From Candidatus Poribacteria bacterium (lineage in GTDB: Bacteria; Poribacteria; WGA-4E; UBA9662): a stretch of DNA of 64,000 nucleotides. A program made the position numbers and the translations under genes. Of the stretch, positions 36,350 through 46,843 are shown one piece after another. How positions within the stretch are numbered: the stretch's first letter is position 1; every line of letters begins with the position of its first letter. The notes beneath the pieces are model-generated. The model ran no database searches. It was not told the DNA's origin and saw only the letters and a program-made list of their open reading frames with translations. Where the stretch lies: NCBI GenBank assembly GCA_002709695.1, contig PAQF01000026.1, forward strand, positions 93,646-157,645. Direction: 5' to 3'.

Positions 36350-37534
36350 TTACTTGTCTGTAAGTGAAGCAATACCTGGCAAGATCCTACCCTCAATCAA
36401 CTCAAGTGATGCTCCTCCGCCAGTTGAAATATGGGTAATTTGGCTCGAAACACTTGCTTTATGAACTGCAGCGACACAATCACCACCACCTATAATACTC
36501 GTAGCATTTGACGCAGCTATCCGTTTAGCAAGCTCCATAGTCCCTGTAGCAAACTGATCGAATTCGTATACACCAACAGGGCCATTCCAAAACACCGTTT
36601 GGGCGGAATTGATGATCTGTCCAAAGTACTCTACTGTCTCCGAACCTATATCAAAACCTTCCCAATCTTCAGGGATTTGACTGCTTTTAACAGTTTGTGA
36701 TTCCGTCTCAGGCGAAAATTCTCTGCCTACAACGTTATCAATTGGCAAATGAATCGTAACCCCTTGCCTCTGGGCCTTATCAAGCAAATCCTGAGCAAAG
36801 TCAAGCATCTCTGGTTCAACAATCGATTTCCCAATTTCCATACCTTTTGACTTAAAGAAAGTGTAAGCCATACCACCACCAATAATCAACTCATCAACTT
36901 GGTTAATCAGATTTTCAATAACGGTGATCTTATCAGACACTTTTGCACCACCAATGATCGCAATAAAAGGTCTATCTGGATCATTTACGATTTTAGTAAG
37001 GTAACGAATCTCCTGTTCCATGAGAAATCCAGCTACATTCTGATCAAAATAATGTGTCACTCCTTCTGTCGATGCATGTGCGCGATGAGCAGTCCCAAAT
37101 GCATCATTGACATAAATATCTGCTAGAGAGGCTAGTTCTTGGGCAAAAATAGGGTCATTTTCGGTTTCTTCCTCATAGAAACGTATATTTTCTAGTAACA
37201 AAACATCGCCAGCAGAAAGCTCTGACAAAACCGCTTGAACTTCGACCCCAATGCAATCAACAGTATGCTTAACTCTCTGCCCAAGAAGCTGGCTCAATCG
37301 CTCCGCTAACGGGAAGGTTGACAATTTGGCATCAAACCCCTTCGGTCGACCCAGATGAGTGACTAAAACAACTTTTGCCCCACTCCCCATCAGTTGGAGA
37401 ATAGTCGGCAACGCAGCTTGAATCCGAGTGTCATCAATGATCCGAGTTCCATCCATCGGCACATTGAAGTCAACGCGAGCAAGTACAAACTTTCCGCTTA
37501 CATCAACATCGGATAACCCAATTTTCTCACCCAT
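36350..37534 (-). CDS. pgk: Phosphoglycerate kinase
   Basis: Glycolysis/gluconeogenesis enzyme, 394 residues from ATG 37534 (MGEKIGLSD), which has AAGGAG 8 nt upstream; a longer reading would overlap sucC. Seen: VDFNVPM with the substrate Arg-Asp region near residue 23, LGRPKG near residue 62, GGAKVSDKI near residue 200, nucleotide GPVGVYEFDQFA and GGGDCVAAVHK near residue 365, where most homologues have Thr or Ser for the Cys. It begins 13 nt after sucC and is followed by sucD, so glycolytic and TCA genes share one transcript. Confidence 0.96.
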   Translation of the reverse strand: MGEKIGLSDVDVSGKFVLARVDFNVPMDGTRIIDDTRIQAALPTILQLMGSGAKVVLVTHLGRPKGFDAKLSTFPLAERLSQLLGQRVKHTVDCIGVEVQAVLSELSAGDVLLLENIRFYEEETENDPIFAQELASLADIYVNDAFGTAHRAHASTEGVTHYFDQNVAGFLMEQEIRYLTKIVNDPDRPFIAIIGGAKVSDKITVIENLINQVDELIIGGGMAYTFFKSKGMEIGKSIVEPEMLDFAQDLLDKAQRQGVTIHLPIDNVVGREFSPETESQTVKSSQIPEDWEGFDIGSETVEYFGQIINSAQTVFWNGPVGVYEFDQFATGTMELAKRIAASNATSIIGGGDCVAAVHKASVSSQITHISTGGGASLELIEGRILPGIASLTDK

Positions 37535-37547
37535 TTGAGGAACTCCT

Positions 37548-38723
37548 TCATCTATTTTCAGCAGCCAAAACGACTTTTCTAGCAGCCTCAGCGAGTCCAT
37601 TAGCTGAGATCAAATCCAGACCAGAATCAGCCAGAAGTTTCCGACCAAGTTCAGCATTTGTACCTTCAAGCCTAATAACTAATGGAACCTGCAGATCAAC
37701 TTGGTTAACCGCCTCTATGATACCGTTTGCAATTACATCACATTGCACAATACCTCCGAAGATGTTAACAAGTACTGCTTCAACTTTCTTATCACTCAAA
37801 ATTAAACGAAAGGCATTAGACACAGCTTCCGTTGTAACAGAACCCCCAACATCGAGGAAATTTGCAGGTTCAGCTCCATACAATTTAATCACGTCCATAG
37901 TCGACATAGCCAAACCAGCACCATTAACCATACAGCCGATAGTTCCATCCAAACTGATATAATTCAACCCATACTGCTTTGCTTCAAGTTCCCTTGAGTC
38001 TTCTTCATACTGATCACGCATAGCTTCGATATCTGCATGCCGATGCAACGCATTATCATCAAAATTCATTTTAGCATCAAGAGCCACAATATCATGCTGA
38101 TCTCCATTCTTCACAATTGCTAGCGGATTAATCTCAGCCAGAGAGCAGTCAGACTTAACAAAAGCATCATACAATCTCATGATTAGTCGTGTCGCAGCAC
38201 CCACAAGATCTACGGGCACGCTCAGTCCAAATATGATTTTACGTGCTTGGAATGCCTGTAACCCAACAGCAGGATCAACTGACTCTCTTATAATCTTCTC
38301 TGGTGTTTCCGATGCAACTGTTTCAATGTCAACACCGCCTTCTTGGCTGGCCATAATTGTGATACGAGACGATTCACGATCAACAACCATACCCAGATAG
38401 AGCTCATTTTCAATCTCACTCGCTTCGGCCACGAGAACCTTTCGCACGAACTTACCTTCAGCACCCGTTTGCGGCGTGACGAGTTGCATTCCAAGGATCG
38501 ATTCTGCCTGAATCCTAACTTCTTTTGGATTTTCTGCCAACTTAACTCCGCCACCCTTACCACGCCCACCAGCGTGGATCTGTGCCTTGATGACGAACAA
38601 ATCTGACCCAAGCTCTTTAGCGATCAATTCAGCTTCTTCAGGAGTTTCAGCCATACCTCCCCGAGGCACGTTAACACCATGCGATTCCAAGATCTCTTTT
38701 GCCTGAAATTCATGTACGTTCAT
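37548..38723 (-). CDS. sucC: Succinyl-CoA ligase, beta subunit
   Basis: 391 residues with the ATP-grasp fold. The N-terminus [17 protein letters not shown] is family-typical, and AAGGAT lies 8 nt upstream of this ATG, so I prefer it to the longer frame from 38792. Also seen: [15 protein letters not shown] (nucleotide loop, near residue 45), LAEINPLAI near residue 195 and [17 protein letters not shown] near residue 315, the contact to SucD. Upstream on the same strand lies a secreted protein gene 80 nt away. Confidence 0.97.
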   Translation of the reverse strand: MNVHEFQAKEILESHGVNVPRGGMAETPEEAELIAKELGSDLFVIKAQIHAGGRGKGGGVKLAENPKEVRIQAESILGMQLVTPQTGAEGKFVRKVLVAEASEIENELYLGMVVDRESSRITIMASQEGGVDIETVASETPEKIIRESVDPAVGLQAFQARKIIFGLSVPVDLVGAATRLIMRLYDAFVKSDCSLAEINPLAIVKNGDQHDIVALDAKMNFDDNALHRHADIEAMRDQYEEDSRELEAKQYGLNYISLDGTIGCMVNGAGLAMSTMDVIKLYGAEPANFLDVGGSVTTEAVSNAFRLILSDKKVEAVLVNIFGGIVQCDVIANGIIEAVNQVDLQVPLVIRLEGTNAELGRKLLADSGLDLISANGLAEAARKVVLAAENR

Positions 38724-38802
38724 TATAATATCCTTGCGAGTTTTTAAGGGGCTAACATGACCAACTGAATCTTCCAACATAACAGCTGGCATTTATACAA
38801 GC

Positions 38803-39501
38803 TTATGGTTGCTTGATTTGGCTCCATCGAGTGGCCAATTTCATTGATAGATCTACAGCAGTAGTTGGCCCATTGGCATCGTAAACCACCAAATCACCAA
38901 AAGCCGCTGACGTACCAAACAAAGAGAGACCTATCCGCCCATTTGTCGGCCCCTCTTTGACTTCAAATCCTTTCTTGCCATCAAAGTAACCTACAGTCTT
39001 TTCAGGACTAACCTCAATCTTTATTTGGTACCATTTATTGTTTTCAACTGTCTTTCCTGCCGTCGCGTCAATTATATTTGAATTTTTCCCTTTGACTCTT
39101 TTTCGTAACACAGATCTGGTATTACCCCAACCAGCAATATTCCAATCATAAAAAGTCATACTGTTACGGTCACCTTTGACTGCAGGAACTTTGTTATCTG
39201 CACCAATGCCAAAAACAATATCCCATCCCTCCTTACCACCTAATTTCATCGCTTTCAGTTCCAAAGTGTATTGCGACCACTCTGGATCCCAGTGTATGGC
39301 TTTGACAAAACTGGACAAAAAGGCATCGGTAGTACTCTGGACATACTGCCCATTTTTAACTCCCCATTTGCCAGCGCCTACTTCCCAACGATTGGCCCCC
39401 TTCGAAAAATCGTCTGAAAAGAGTGTCTTGGCAAAGCTCAATGTTCCACTACAAACCACAAATATCAATAATAAGGTAAGTGTAACCAACTTATGTTGCA
39501 C
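38803..39501 (-). CDS. Secreted concanavalin-like (LamG/DUF1080-like) protein
   Basis: 232 residues; GTG start with AAAGGA upstream. Signal peptide 1-24 (ending SFA). The body reads as one jelly-roll lectin or glucanase-like domain: FSDDFSKGANRWEVGAGKWGVKNGQYVQ opens it, NNKWYQIKIEVSPEKTVGYFDGKK gives the typical middle strands, and GRIGLSLFGTSAAFGDLVVY closes it. The order of these motifs is that of DUF1080/LamG-like domains. No catalytic residues can be assigned; carbohydrate binding is likely but inferred. It lies between hppA and sucC. Confidence 0.72.
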   Translation of the reverse strand: MQHKLVTLTLLLIFVVCSGTLSFAKTLFSDDFSKGANRWEVGAGKWGVKNGQYVQSTTDAFLSSFVKAIHWDPEWSQYTLELKAMKLGGKEGWDIVFGIGADNKVPAVKGDRNSMTFYDWNIAGWGNTRSVLRKRVKGKNSNIIDATAGKTVENNKWYQIKIEVSPEKTVGYFDGKKGFEVKEGPTNGRIGLSLFGTSAAFGDLVVYDANGPTTAVDLSMKLATRWSQIKQP

Positions 39502-39629
39502 GGATGTCGTCCTTTCCGATAAACTAAATTAACTCAACCCCAATCAATATTGAACTTAAGCCGATATAACCACTTGACAATTTCCTGCCGCCTACCGAGG
39601 ATTTTTCTAAACAGCATTTAAAAACTGAT

Positions 39630-41879
39630 CTAATGATTCATTAGGGTACCAATCAAATCTCCATATTTGGCGATAAGCCCAGCAAATACAACTGATACCA
39701 TAGACATCAATTTAATCAAAATATTAAGTGATGGCCCAGATGTATCCTTGAAGGGATCACCAACCGTATCCCCAACAACAGTAGCTTTATGTGCTTCAGA
39801 TCCCTTACCACCAAATTCACCTGTTTCAACCAGTTTTTTCGCATTGTCCCATGCTCCACCAGCATTTGCCATCATAATTGCCAATACAAACCCAGACGCT
39901 AAACCTCCAGCTAACAAACCAAGCACACCTGCAACACCAAAGAGGAGTCCAGTAATTACCGGAACAACAATAGCGATGATTGAAGGCAAAATCATTTCTC
40001 GTTGAGCATCACGTGTTGAAATGGCAACACACCGGGCATAATCTGGTTTTTCTTCATACTTCATAATACCGGGTCGTTCTTTAAATTGTCGACGAACCTC
40101 TGCTACCATAGACCCCGCAGCGCGACCAACCGCCTTCATCGTCAGTGCACAGAAATAGAAAGCCATTACTGCACCGAGGAACAATCCAATTAAAACTTTT
40201 GGGTTCATCAATGTTGCATCATAGTAGGACATAAACTGAGGAATGGTGACTTTCGCAGTTTCAACCGGTTCAACAACACCCGGGATCTTTAAAGTAGTCT
40301 TGCCAACTAAGTGAATTAAACTATATCTAATTTCTTCGAGGTAAGCAGCAAGAAGGGCCAATGCTGTCAATGCAGCTGAACCGATGGCAAATCCTTTACC
40401 TGTAGCAGCTGTCGTATTACCCAGTGAATCAAGCTGATCCGTACGGTTGCGAACTTCGGAATCCAGCTTCGCCATCTCAGCATTACCACCAGCATTATCA
40501 GCTATTGGACCATAAGCGTCAGTGGCAAGTGTTATACCCAGTGTCGCCAACATCCCAACAGCAGCGATCCCAACGCCATAAAGTCCCATCAATGTACTGC
40601 CATCTGGCCCACTAGCGGGAAGATAGAAACTCACGCCAACCGCGATGATGATAGTGATTACCGGAATAGCGGTTGATTCCATTCCTACACCAATTCCTTC
40701 AATAATCACGGTTGCCGGACCTGTTCCTGCTTGTTTGGCAATCCCTCTTGTTGGTTCATAATCGTGAGAAGTATAATATTCTGTAGCTTTCCCAATAATC
40801 AACCCAGCAGCTAAGCCGGCAATAATCGCTCCCCAAATATGCCAAGCATTTGGCAAATCAAGATAGCTGAGAGCAAAAAACGATAACACTGCTATTCCCA
40901 ATGAACTAATGTTAATACCAAAGTTTAGAGAACTCATTAATTGCTTCATGGAAGCACCTTCTTTGGTACGAACAAGGTAAATTCCAAGGATAGACAAGAA
41001 CACACCAATACCAGCAATAATCATAGGGGCTGAAAGATATTTAAGTTGAAGCGCAAGGTTATCTGGATCCACCGCTGACACCGTTGCTACACCAAGGGCT
41101 GCGGTAGCTAGAATTGATCCTGCATAGGATTCATAAAGATCCGCTCCCATTCCAGCAACATCACCAACGTTGTCACCTACATTATCAGCAATAGTTGCCG
41201 GGTTTCTAGGATCATCCTCTGGAATTCCAGCTTCAACTTTTCCGACCAAGTCAGCACCAACATCAGCCGCTTTAGTGTAGATGCCACCTCCAACACGAGC
41301 AAATAACGCTTGAGTTGATGCCCCCATACCAAAGCTCAACATGATAACAGTAATCTGCGGTAGTGGATTTGATCCCCCCCAAAAGGTGCTGGGGAAGTAA
41401 TAGTATAAAGCTAAAAACCAAACTGTGATATCTAACAGGGCAAACCCTACAACAACCAGTCCCATCACAGCTCCTGCACGAAATGAAATCCGTAACCCTT
41501 GATTAAGACTACTTTGGGCAGCACACGCAGTTCGTGCTGAAGCATTAGTAGCGGTTTTCATCCCTAAAAACCCACATAAACCAGAAAAGAAACCACCCGT
41601 CAAGAAAGCAAACGGTACGATCTCATTTTGAGCATGTAGTACAAAAGCCATAAACAAAAAGATGACACACAATATAACGAAAACAATCCCAACAACCTTG
41701 TATTGCTGCTTGAGATAAGCCATAGCACCATCCCGAACTGCTTGTGCAATCTCAACCATGGTTGGTGTGCCTTCACTTTGCCCAACAACTTCACGGTAAA
41801 AGATAAAAGCAAAAATTAGAGAAATGACTGATCCAATTGGTGCTATCCACCACGCTAGTGGTAAAGCAGGTAAATCCAT
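39630..41879 (-). CDS. hppA: K+-dependent membrane-bound pyrophosphatase (H+ or Na+ pumping)
   Basis: 749 residues, about 16 membrane helices. It hydrolyses cytoplasmic PPi and pumps ions. The active-site loops are intact: DVGADLVGKVEAGIPEDD with DDPRNPATIADNVGDNVGD near residue 225, DAYGPIADNAGGNAEM near residue 460, and DTVGDPFKDTSGPS near residue 705. The motif GNTTAATGKG near residue 487 has Ala where K+-independent enzymes have Lys, so by the known rule this is the K+-dependent type. Which ion is pumped is not settled by this motif. AAGGAG precedes ATG. Together with the NhaD-type protein this hints at sodium-linked energetics. Confidence 0.95.
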   Translation of the reverse strand: MDLPALPLAWWIAPIGSVISLIFAFIFYREVVGQSEGTPTMVEIAQAVRDGAMAYLKQQYKVVGIVFVILCVIFLFMAFVLHAQNEIVPFAFLTGGFFSGLCGFLGMKTATNASARTACAAQSSLNQGLRISFRAGAVMGLVVVGFALLDITVWFLALYYYFPSTFWGGSNPLPQITVIMLSFGMGASTQALFARVGGGIYTKAADVGADLVGKVEAGIPEDDPRNPATIADNVGDNVGDVAGMGADLYESYAGSILATAALGVATVSAVDPDNLALQLKYLSAPMIIAGIGVFLSILGIYLVRTKEGASMKQLMSSLNFGINISSLGIAVLSFFALSYLDLPNAWHIWGAIIAGLAAGLIIGKATEYYTSHDYEPTRGIAKQAGTGPATVIIEGIGVGMESTAIPVITIIIAVGVSFYLPASGPDGSTLMGLYGVGIAAVGMLATLGITLATDAYGPIADNAGGNAEMAKLDSEVRNRTDQLDSLGNTTAATGKGFAIGSAALTALALLAAYLEEIRYSLIHLVGKTTLKIPGVVEPVETAKVTIPQFMSYYDATLMNPKVLIGLFLGAVMAFYFCALTMKAVGRAAGSMVAEVRRQFKERPGIMKYEEKPDYARCVAISTRDAQREMILPSIIAIVVPVITGLLFGVAGVLGLLAGGLASGFVLAIMMANAGGAWDNAKKLVETGEFGGKGSEAHKATVVGDTVGDPFKDTSGPSLNILIKLMSMVSVVFAGLIAKYGDLIGTLMNH

Positions 41880-41907
41880 TCTGTAGTTCTCCTTAAATGT
41901 TCTATTT

Positions 41908-43251
41908 TTAAAAACTATTCGATTTTTGCAACAGTTTCAATGCTTCACCAGCAAGATAAATCGACCCTGCAACACAAACAAGATCTGACTTATATGCAGT
42001 CGCTTGGGCGACCTGAATTGCTTGACAAACGGAAGAAATAGCACGCATTGGCTTGGGTGAGAGATTCGACCACGTGCCGACAATTTCGTCTGCTCGACAC
42101 ACACGCGGATTATCAAATACTTGTGTTGCGATAATTTCATCAGCAACTGAAACCACAATTTTACCAATCGCCTGCAAATCTTTATCCTTCATCAGGCCAA
42201 TGACTACAATCAACCTATCATAACAAAACAATTCTTGAATTGTTTTCCAAAGTGCTTCAAATGAAGCAGGTGAATGTGCACTATCAATGAGAATCCTTGC
42301 TCGGCTTTCAATCAACTGCAACCGTCCAATCAAACTAACTTTTCTCACTCCTTCAAAAACCAAAGCCCGTTCGAAATCCGACGCCATTGTTTCCTTAATA
42401 ATCTTTTCAGCACAACAGATCGCCAGTGCAACGTTAATCAACTGATGCGCACCGATCAATGGAACAAAAAGATTTGTATATAGCTGATCCTTTGATTGAA
42501 AATCAAAAAACTGTCCATTTAGACTCTGGCTATTCTGTTGAATATGTTCTGTACTCACCCAATACACTGAAGACGCTCGATCAACCGCAGTTTTCTCAAA
42601 TACAGATTGAACCTGAATCGGCTGTGGGGCAATTATTACAGGACGATTCGCCTTGATAATCTCTGCTTTTTCTTCAGCAATTTCTTTTAATGTTTCCCCT
42701 AATATCTTAGTGTGCTCAAGACTAATCTGCGTTATAACACTAATAACAGGATCAACAATATTGGTCGCATCAAGCCGGCCACCAAGCCCAACTTCAACAA
42801 CAGCAAAATCAACCTTTTGGTCAGCAAAATAAAAGAACGCAAGTGCTGTATAAATCTCGAAAAACGAAATTTTACCAAACGGGCCTGCTGAAACTGATTC
42901 AATCGCTGGCTTGATTAGAGTCAAACAACGCACGAAATCTACTTCTGAAATCATTTCAGCATCAATTTGACATCGCTCGCGGGGAGTAACAAAGTGAGGC
43001 GACGTAAACAGCCCTGTCTGGTAACCAACCTGTGTAAGAATTGAAGCGATTATTGTCGCGGTGGTACCTTTTCCTTTGCTACCAGCAACATGGATAATCT
43101 TGAATTGCAGATGGGGATTCTCAAGTTTCTCAAGTAACTGTGCGATTCGATCAAGATTATAAAGACGAGCATCTCTTGAAAAATTCGGGCTTTTTTCAGT
43201 ATTTAGGAACGTTTGAATATAATCTGTCGCAGCGTCGTAACTCAACATCAA
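41908..43251 (-). CDS. folC: Folylpolyglutamate synthase/dihydrofolate synthase
   Basis: 447 residues of the Mur-ligase family; adds glutamate to folates in the cytoplasm. The P-loop is HVAGSKGKGTTATIIASIL near residue 54, the FTSPHFVTPRERCQID omega-loop near residue 78, VGLGGRLDATNIV near residue 151 and LIDSAHSPASFEAL near residue 315. Located between glyA (18 nt) and hppA (28 nt). The pairing with glyA fits one-carbon metabolism: polyglutamylated tetrahydrofolate is the substrate of GlyA. Confidence 0.95.
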   Translation of the reverse strand: MMLSYDAATDYIQTFLNTEKSPNFSRDARLYNLDRIAQLLEKLENPHLQFKIIHVAGSKGKGTTATIIASILTQVGYQTGLFTSPHFVTPRERCQIDAEMISEVDFVRCLTLIKPAIESVSAGPFGKISFFEIYTALAFFYFADQKVDFAVVEVGLGGRLDATNIVDPVISVITQISLEHTKILGETLKEIAEEKAEIIKANRPVIIAPQPIQVQSVFEKTAVDRASSVYWVSTEHIQQNSQSLNGQFFDFQSKDQLYTNLFVPLIGAHQLINVALAICCAEKIIKETMASDFERALVFEGVRKVSLIGRLQLIESRARILIDSAHSPASFEALWKTIQELFCYDRLIVVIGLMKDKDLQAIGKIVVSVADEIIATQVFDNPRVCRADEIVGTWSNLSPKPMRAISSVCQAIQVAQATAYKSDLVCVAGSIYLAGEALKLLQKSNSF

Positions 43252-43269
43252 AAAATTATAACCTACAGA

Positions 43270-44520
43270 TTAATTATCCTCATAAACAGGAAATGCCCGA
43301 CAAAGCTCTTGGACCTTTTCGCGAACGCGTTTCCTTGAACCAACTCTCTGACGTTGCTTAATAGTTTCGCTTATAAAATCAGCAATCATAACCATCTCAG
43401 GTTCCTTCATCCCCCGTGAAGTAATCATCGGTGTTCCTAATCGAATACCACTCGTACTGTTAGCAGATCTCTTATCAAATGGAATTGTATTCTTGTTAAC
43501 AATAATACCAGCTTCCTCAAGATAATTCGCGGCCTGTCGTCCACTCAACTTATCAGAAATCGAAGTTAAATCAATAAGCATCAAATGGTTGTCAGTTCCG
43601 CCACTCACTAGACGGAAACCATTCCCCATTAATTGATCTGCTAGTGTTTTTGCATTTCTTACAACCTGTGATTGATATTCTCTAAATTCGGATTGGAGGG
43701 CCTCTTTAAAAGCAACAGCTCTTGCCGCAATAGCATGCATGAATGGCCCACCTTGAAGGCCAGGAAAAATAGCGCGATCTATATCTTTAGCATATTCACT
43801 TTTGCACATAATGATTGCACCACGTGGGCCACGTAGCGTCTTATGAGTTGTGGTGGAAACCACATGACTATAAGGTATTGGATCAGGATGAACTTTCCCT
43901 GCTATTAACCCTGAAATATGAGCAATATCAGCAAGAAGATACGCATCAACCGAATCTGATATCTTTCGCCACTCCGAGAAATCTAGTACTCTTGGATAAG
44001 CACTAGCACCAACAATAATCATCTTAGGCCGATGTTCCTTGGCTAACTCAGCAACATAATCCAAATCTACAAGTTCAGTATCTGGACTAACACCGTAATG
44101 GACAATATTGTAATAGGAACCAGAGAAATTTTGTGGGAGCCCATGGGACAGATGGCCACCGTGATCAAGCTTCATACTCAGAATCGTATCTCCAGGTTTT
44201 AGTAAAGCCTGATAAATAGCCATATTCGCTTGCGTGCCGGCGTGTGGTTGAACATTAACATGCTCAGCACCGAAAAGGTCTTTAGCCCGTTCAATAGCCA
44301 AAGTCTCAATCTTATCGCAAGGCAAGCAACCATTATAATAACGCTGATAAGGGTAACCTTCAGCGTATTTATTAGCTAAAACTGTGGCTTGCGCCTGCAT
44401 AACCGCCTTACTAGCATAGTTCTCAGATGGAATAAGCGTTAAGGAACTCTGCTGCCGAGCCAAATCCTCATTCGCAATTTCAAAAACCTGAGGATCAAAT
44501 TCTGGAAGGGAACTATTCAT
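43270..44520 (-). CDS. glyA: Serine hydroxymethyltransferase
   Basis: 416 residues, PLP enzyme converting serine and tetrahydrofolate to glycine and 5,10-methylene-THF. Seen: [19 protein letters not shown] near residue 27, the PLP lysine in [18 protein letters not shown] near residue 225, and [17 protein letters not shown] near residue 360. Length normal. It heads the minus-strand run glyA-folC-hppA; a TATAAT (44570-44565) on the minus strand may be its -10 box but the -35 is weak and no clear ribosome site is visible. Confidence 0.97.
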   Translation of the reverse strand: MNSSLPEFDPQVFEIANEDLARQQSSLTLIPSENYASKAVMQAQATVLANKYAEGYPYQRYYNGCLPCDKIETLAIERAKDLFGAEHVNVQPHAGTQANMAIYQALLKPGDTILSMKLDHGGHLSHGLPQNFSGSYYNIVHYGVSPDTELVDLDYVAELAKEHRPKMIIVGASAYPRVLDFSEWRKISDSVDAYLLADIAHISGLIAGKVHPDPIPYSHVVSTTTHKTLRGPRGAIIMCKSEYAKDIDRAIFPGLQGGPFMHAIAARAVAFKEALQSEFREYQSQVVRNAKTLADQLMGNGFRLVSGGTDNHLMLIDLTSISDKLSGRQAANYLEEAGIIVNKNTIPFDKRSANSTSGIRLGTPMITSRGMKEPEMVMIADFISETIKQRQRVGSRKRVREKVQELCRAFPVYEDN

Positions 44521-45222
44521 TACAATTTCATTAGTAACAATTTAAATTTATTTAAAGCAAGCGTATTATATAAACCCAATCTGCCTTTACAGAAGAACTG
44601 ATTGTAGCATAGCCTTTTGGTACGTTGCAAGCCAAATTCCTCATGAATATCTCTATCATATAATGGGCGAATAAAAAACATCACAAACTAAAGAACGAAA
44701 TGATGAGAATTATCCAAATTTTATTCGGGTGCCAAAAATCAATAGAGCGATTGTCGCTTACACTACACATCACGTTCTATACGGCTGAAACCCTCTATCC
44801 TACAGCGACTGTTCGAGATCATTCTCCACTAGATCAACCCAGCCCACTTAATGGGATCCAACATAATCAAAGAAATTTAGGATTTAAACAACTCGAAATC
44901 AGGCGAGTAAGGTCACCGAAATCGGTCTAGATAGCATTCACAAATGCACATGAAGATTAACCGTGTACAATGATAGCAAATCAGTAATTGACGACACAGG
45001 TCTTTTCACTTACTATGGAATAACTTTCTCACAAAAGTCATGAGACACTAAGAATAAATCAAATCAGTCTAGCTTGATTTCCCACTAAATACTCCTCGTA
45101 AATGCTCAACTTTACACAAGCATCATTTAATCAGAAAGTCTCAATTTTCTCCCACGCGAATATCAAATCAAATCAGTGTGTTATGAATATTGAAAGTAGA
45201 TGTGACGTAACGAGAAAACATT
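44521..45222. other. 702-nt intergenic region
   Basis: Lies between the divergent glyA and the restriction relic. It contains a possible minus-strand -10 box (TATAAT, 44570-44565) for glyA. A 76-codon open frame at 44700-44930 lacks ribosome site, family resemblance and normal codon pattern, and I do not call it. No tRNA, riboswitch or IS end was recognised. The unusual length next to a decayed restriction locus suggests leftover DNA from a deletion. Confidence 0.5.
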
Positions 45223-46680
45223 ATGTTGAATCCAAACAGTGAAAATCAACCAGTCCAACTACCTATTACCCACACTTTAGAAACCTTAGGTTGGCAACAT
45301 CGTAATTGCTTCGATGAGTTTGAAAGCAACCAAAGTCACTTGGGCAGAGAAAACAAATCGGAAGTGGTCTTGAAAAACAGGTTGCGCTCAGCCATGGAGA
45401 AGTTGAACCCTCAGACTCCAACTTTAGCTATCAATACAGCTATTGAAAAATTAATACAGAACCATGCATCCCAAAACATAATGGAAGTCAACCATCAAAT
45501 CCATCAAATGCTGAAAGACGGAATTAAGGTTAACCTACAAGACCCAGAAACCAATACAGAAACTACGCAAATCGTCCATATCGTAAACTGGCCCCAACCT
45601 GAACAGAACGACCTGTTTCTTGCATCACAGTTTTGGGTATCTGGAGATCTATACAGCCGTTGCCTTAACGGAGTCGGATTTGTTAATGGCTTACCATTAT
45701 TTTTGTTTGAGTTCAAGAACCTCACTCAAAATCTGCGAACCAATTACAACGAAAGTATAACCGACTACAAAGACAGCATCCCTCAACTGTTTTGGTATAA
45801 TACCCTAATTTTCTTCTCCAACGGTGAAAACAGTTGTATAGGCAATCTTACTACTCATAAGAGACATCTCATTGAATGGAAACATAATACCAACACCAAA
45901 GATGAAACAGAAGAAGTTTCCCTGCACACTCTTCTGGAAAAAGTCTGTGCGCCTGAACGTCTACTAGACATTATCGAGAATCTCAACCTACACAATGCCT
46001 TGATAGGCAATAACACTCGTCGCATCCAAATTCTAGAAGACATGGCACAAACCATCTATCAGGAATGGTTCATTCATCTTCGCTTTCCCAATCACGAGAA
46101 TGTCAAAATGGTGGACTCAGAATTGGGGAAGATTCCCGAGAACTGGGAGATAAAAAAATTAGGAGAGGTCTCGATAAATCACAATCACAAAAGAAAACCG
46201 CTATCTAAAACACAAAGAACGCAAATAGAAGGCTCTTATCCTTACTATGGCTCAGATAACATATTAGATTATGTAAACGTCTACCAGTTTGATGGTAATT
46301 ATCTACTACTTGGAGCAAATGGCACTGTGGAGACAACAGAAGGCCACCCTATTTTACAGCGTCCATGTGGTAGGTTTTGGGCCAGCGACCATGCACACGT
46401 TCTAACAGGACAAGGTACCATCTCAACGAACCTTTTGTACATGTATCTTTCTAATATTCAAATTGCACCTTATATCACAGACTCAGCAAGATCCACAATA
46501 ACCCAAGCCAATCTTAACCAAATTTTAATAATTGTTCCATCTAAGAACGTTTTGGATTGTTTCAACCCTATCATCGATGACATTTTTCGACTGGCTCAGA
46601 ATCTTACCGAAAGAAACAAGAAACTGGTAGAAACCCGCGACATGTTCATCCCTAAGCTAATATCAGAGAAAATCAATTAG
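45223..46680 (+). CDS. Chimeric type I restriction relic: HsdR N-terminus fused to HsdS C-terminus
   Basis: 485 residues in one frame. Residues 1 to about 255 match the N-terminal nuclease region of HsdR: SEVVLKNRLRSAMEKLNP, FVNGLPLFLFEFKN and LLEKVCAPERLLDIIEN. From about 260 the protein is the second half of HsdS: the central conserved helix NNTRRIQILEDMAQTIYQEWF, then a target-recognition domain (ENWEIKKLGEV to the final coiled coil). HsdM, the HsdR helicase and the first HsdS domain are missing, so a deletion joined the two genes in frame near 45980-46010. In the nuclease motif the usual RPD is C147-L148-N149, so the metal-binding Asp has become Asn; E163 and K165 remain. It cannot be a working restriction enzyme. 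It might bind DNA or simply be decaying. No hsd partner is present nearby. Confidence 0.8.
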   Translation: MLNPNSENQPVQLPITHTLETLGWQHRNCFDEFESNQSHLGRENKSEVVLKNRLRSAMEKLNPQTPTLAINTAIEKLIQNHASQNIMEVNHQIHQMLKDGIKVNLQDPETNTETTQIVHIVNWPQPEQNDLFLASQFWVSGDLYSRCLNGVGFVNGLPLFLFEFKNLTQNLRTNYNESITDYKDSIPQLFWYNTLIFFSNGENSCIGNLTTHKRHLIEWKHNTNTKDETEEVSLHTLLEKVCAPERLLDIIENLNLHNALIGNNTRRIQILEDMAQTIYQEWFIHLRFPNHENVKMVDSELGKIPENWEIKKLGEVSINHNHKRKPLSKTQRTQIEGSYPYYGSDNILDYVNVYQFDGNYLLLGANGTVETTEGHPILQRPCGRFWASDHAHVLTGQGTISTNLLYMYLSNIQIAPYITDSARSTITQANLNQILIIVPSKNVLDCFNPIIDDIFRLAQNLTERNKKLVETRDMFIPKLISEKIN

Positions 46681-46843
46681 AGTAATCTGAACATCAAAGT
46701 TGAAAAAAGCTTAGTTTAGATAATCTTAATTTAAAATCCAATCTAGATAGAAAACAACTAAATATTTTCAACTACCAGTCATCAGAAACACTACCTGAAA
46801 CAAAATTAAAGATAAAATGGCTCTAAAAAAAGGAAACATATTG

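Noticed and set aside
44700-44930. 76-codon open frame in the glyA upstream gap
   Set aside because: No ribosome site, no family resemblance, odd composition; most likely chance.
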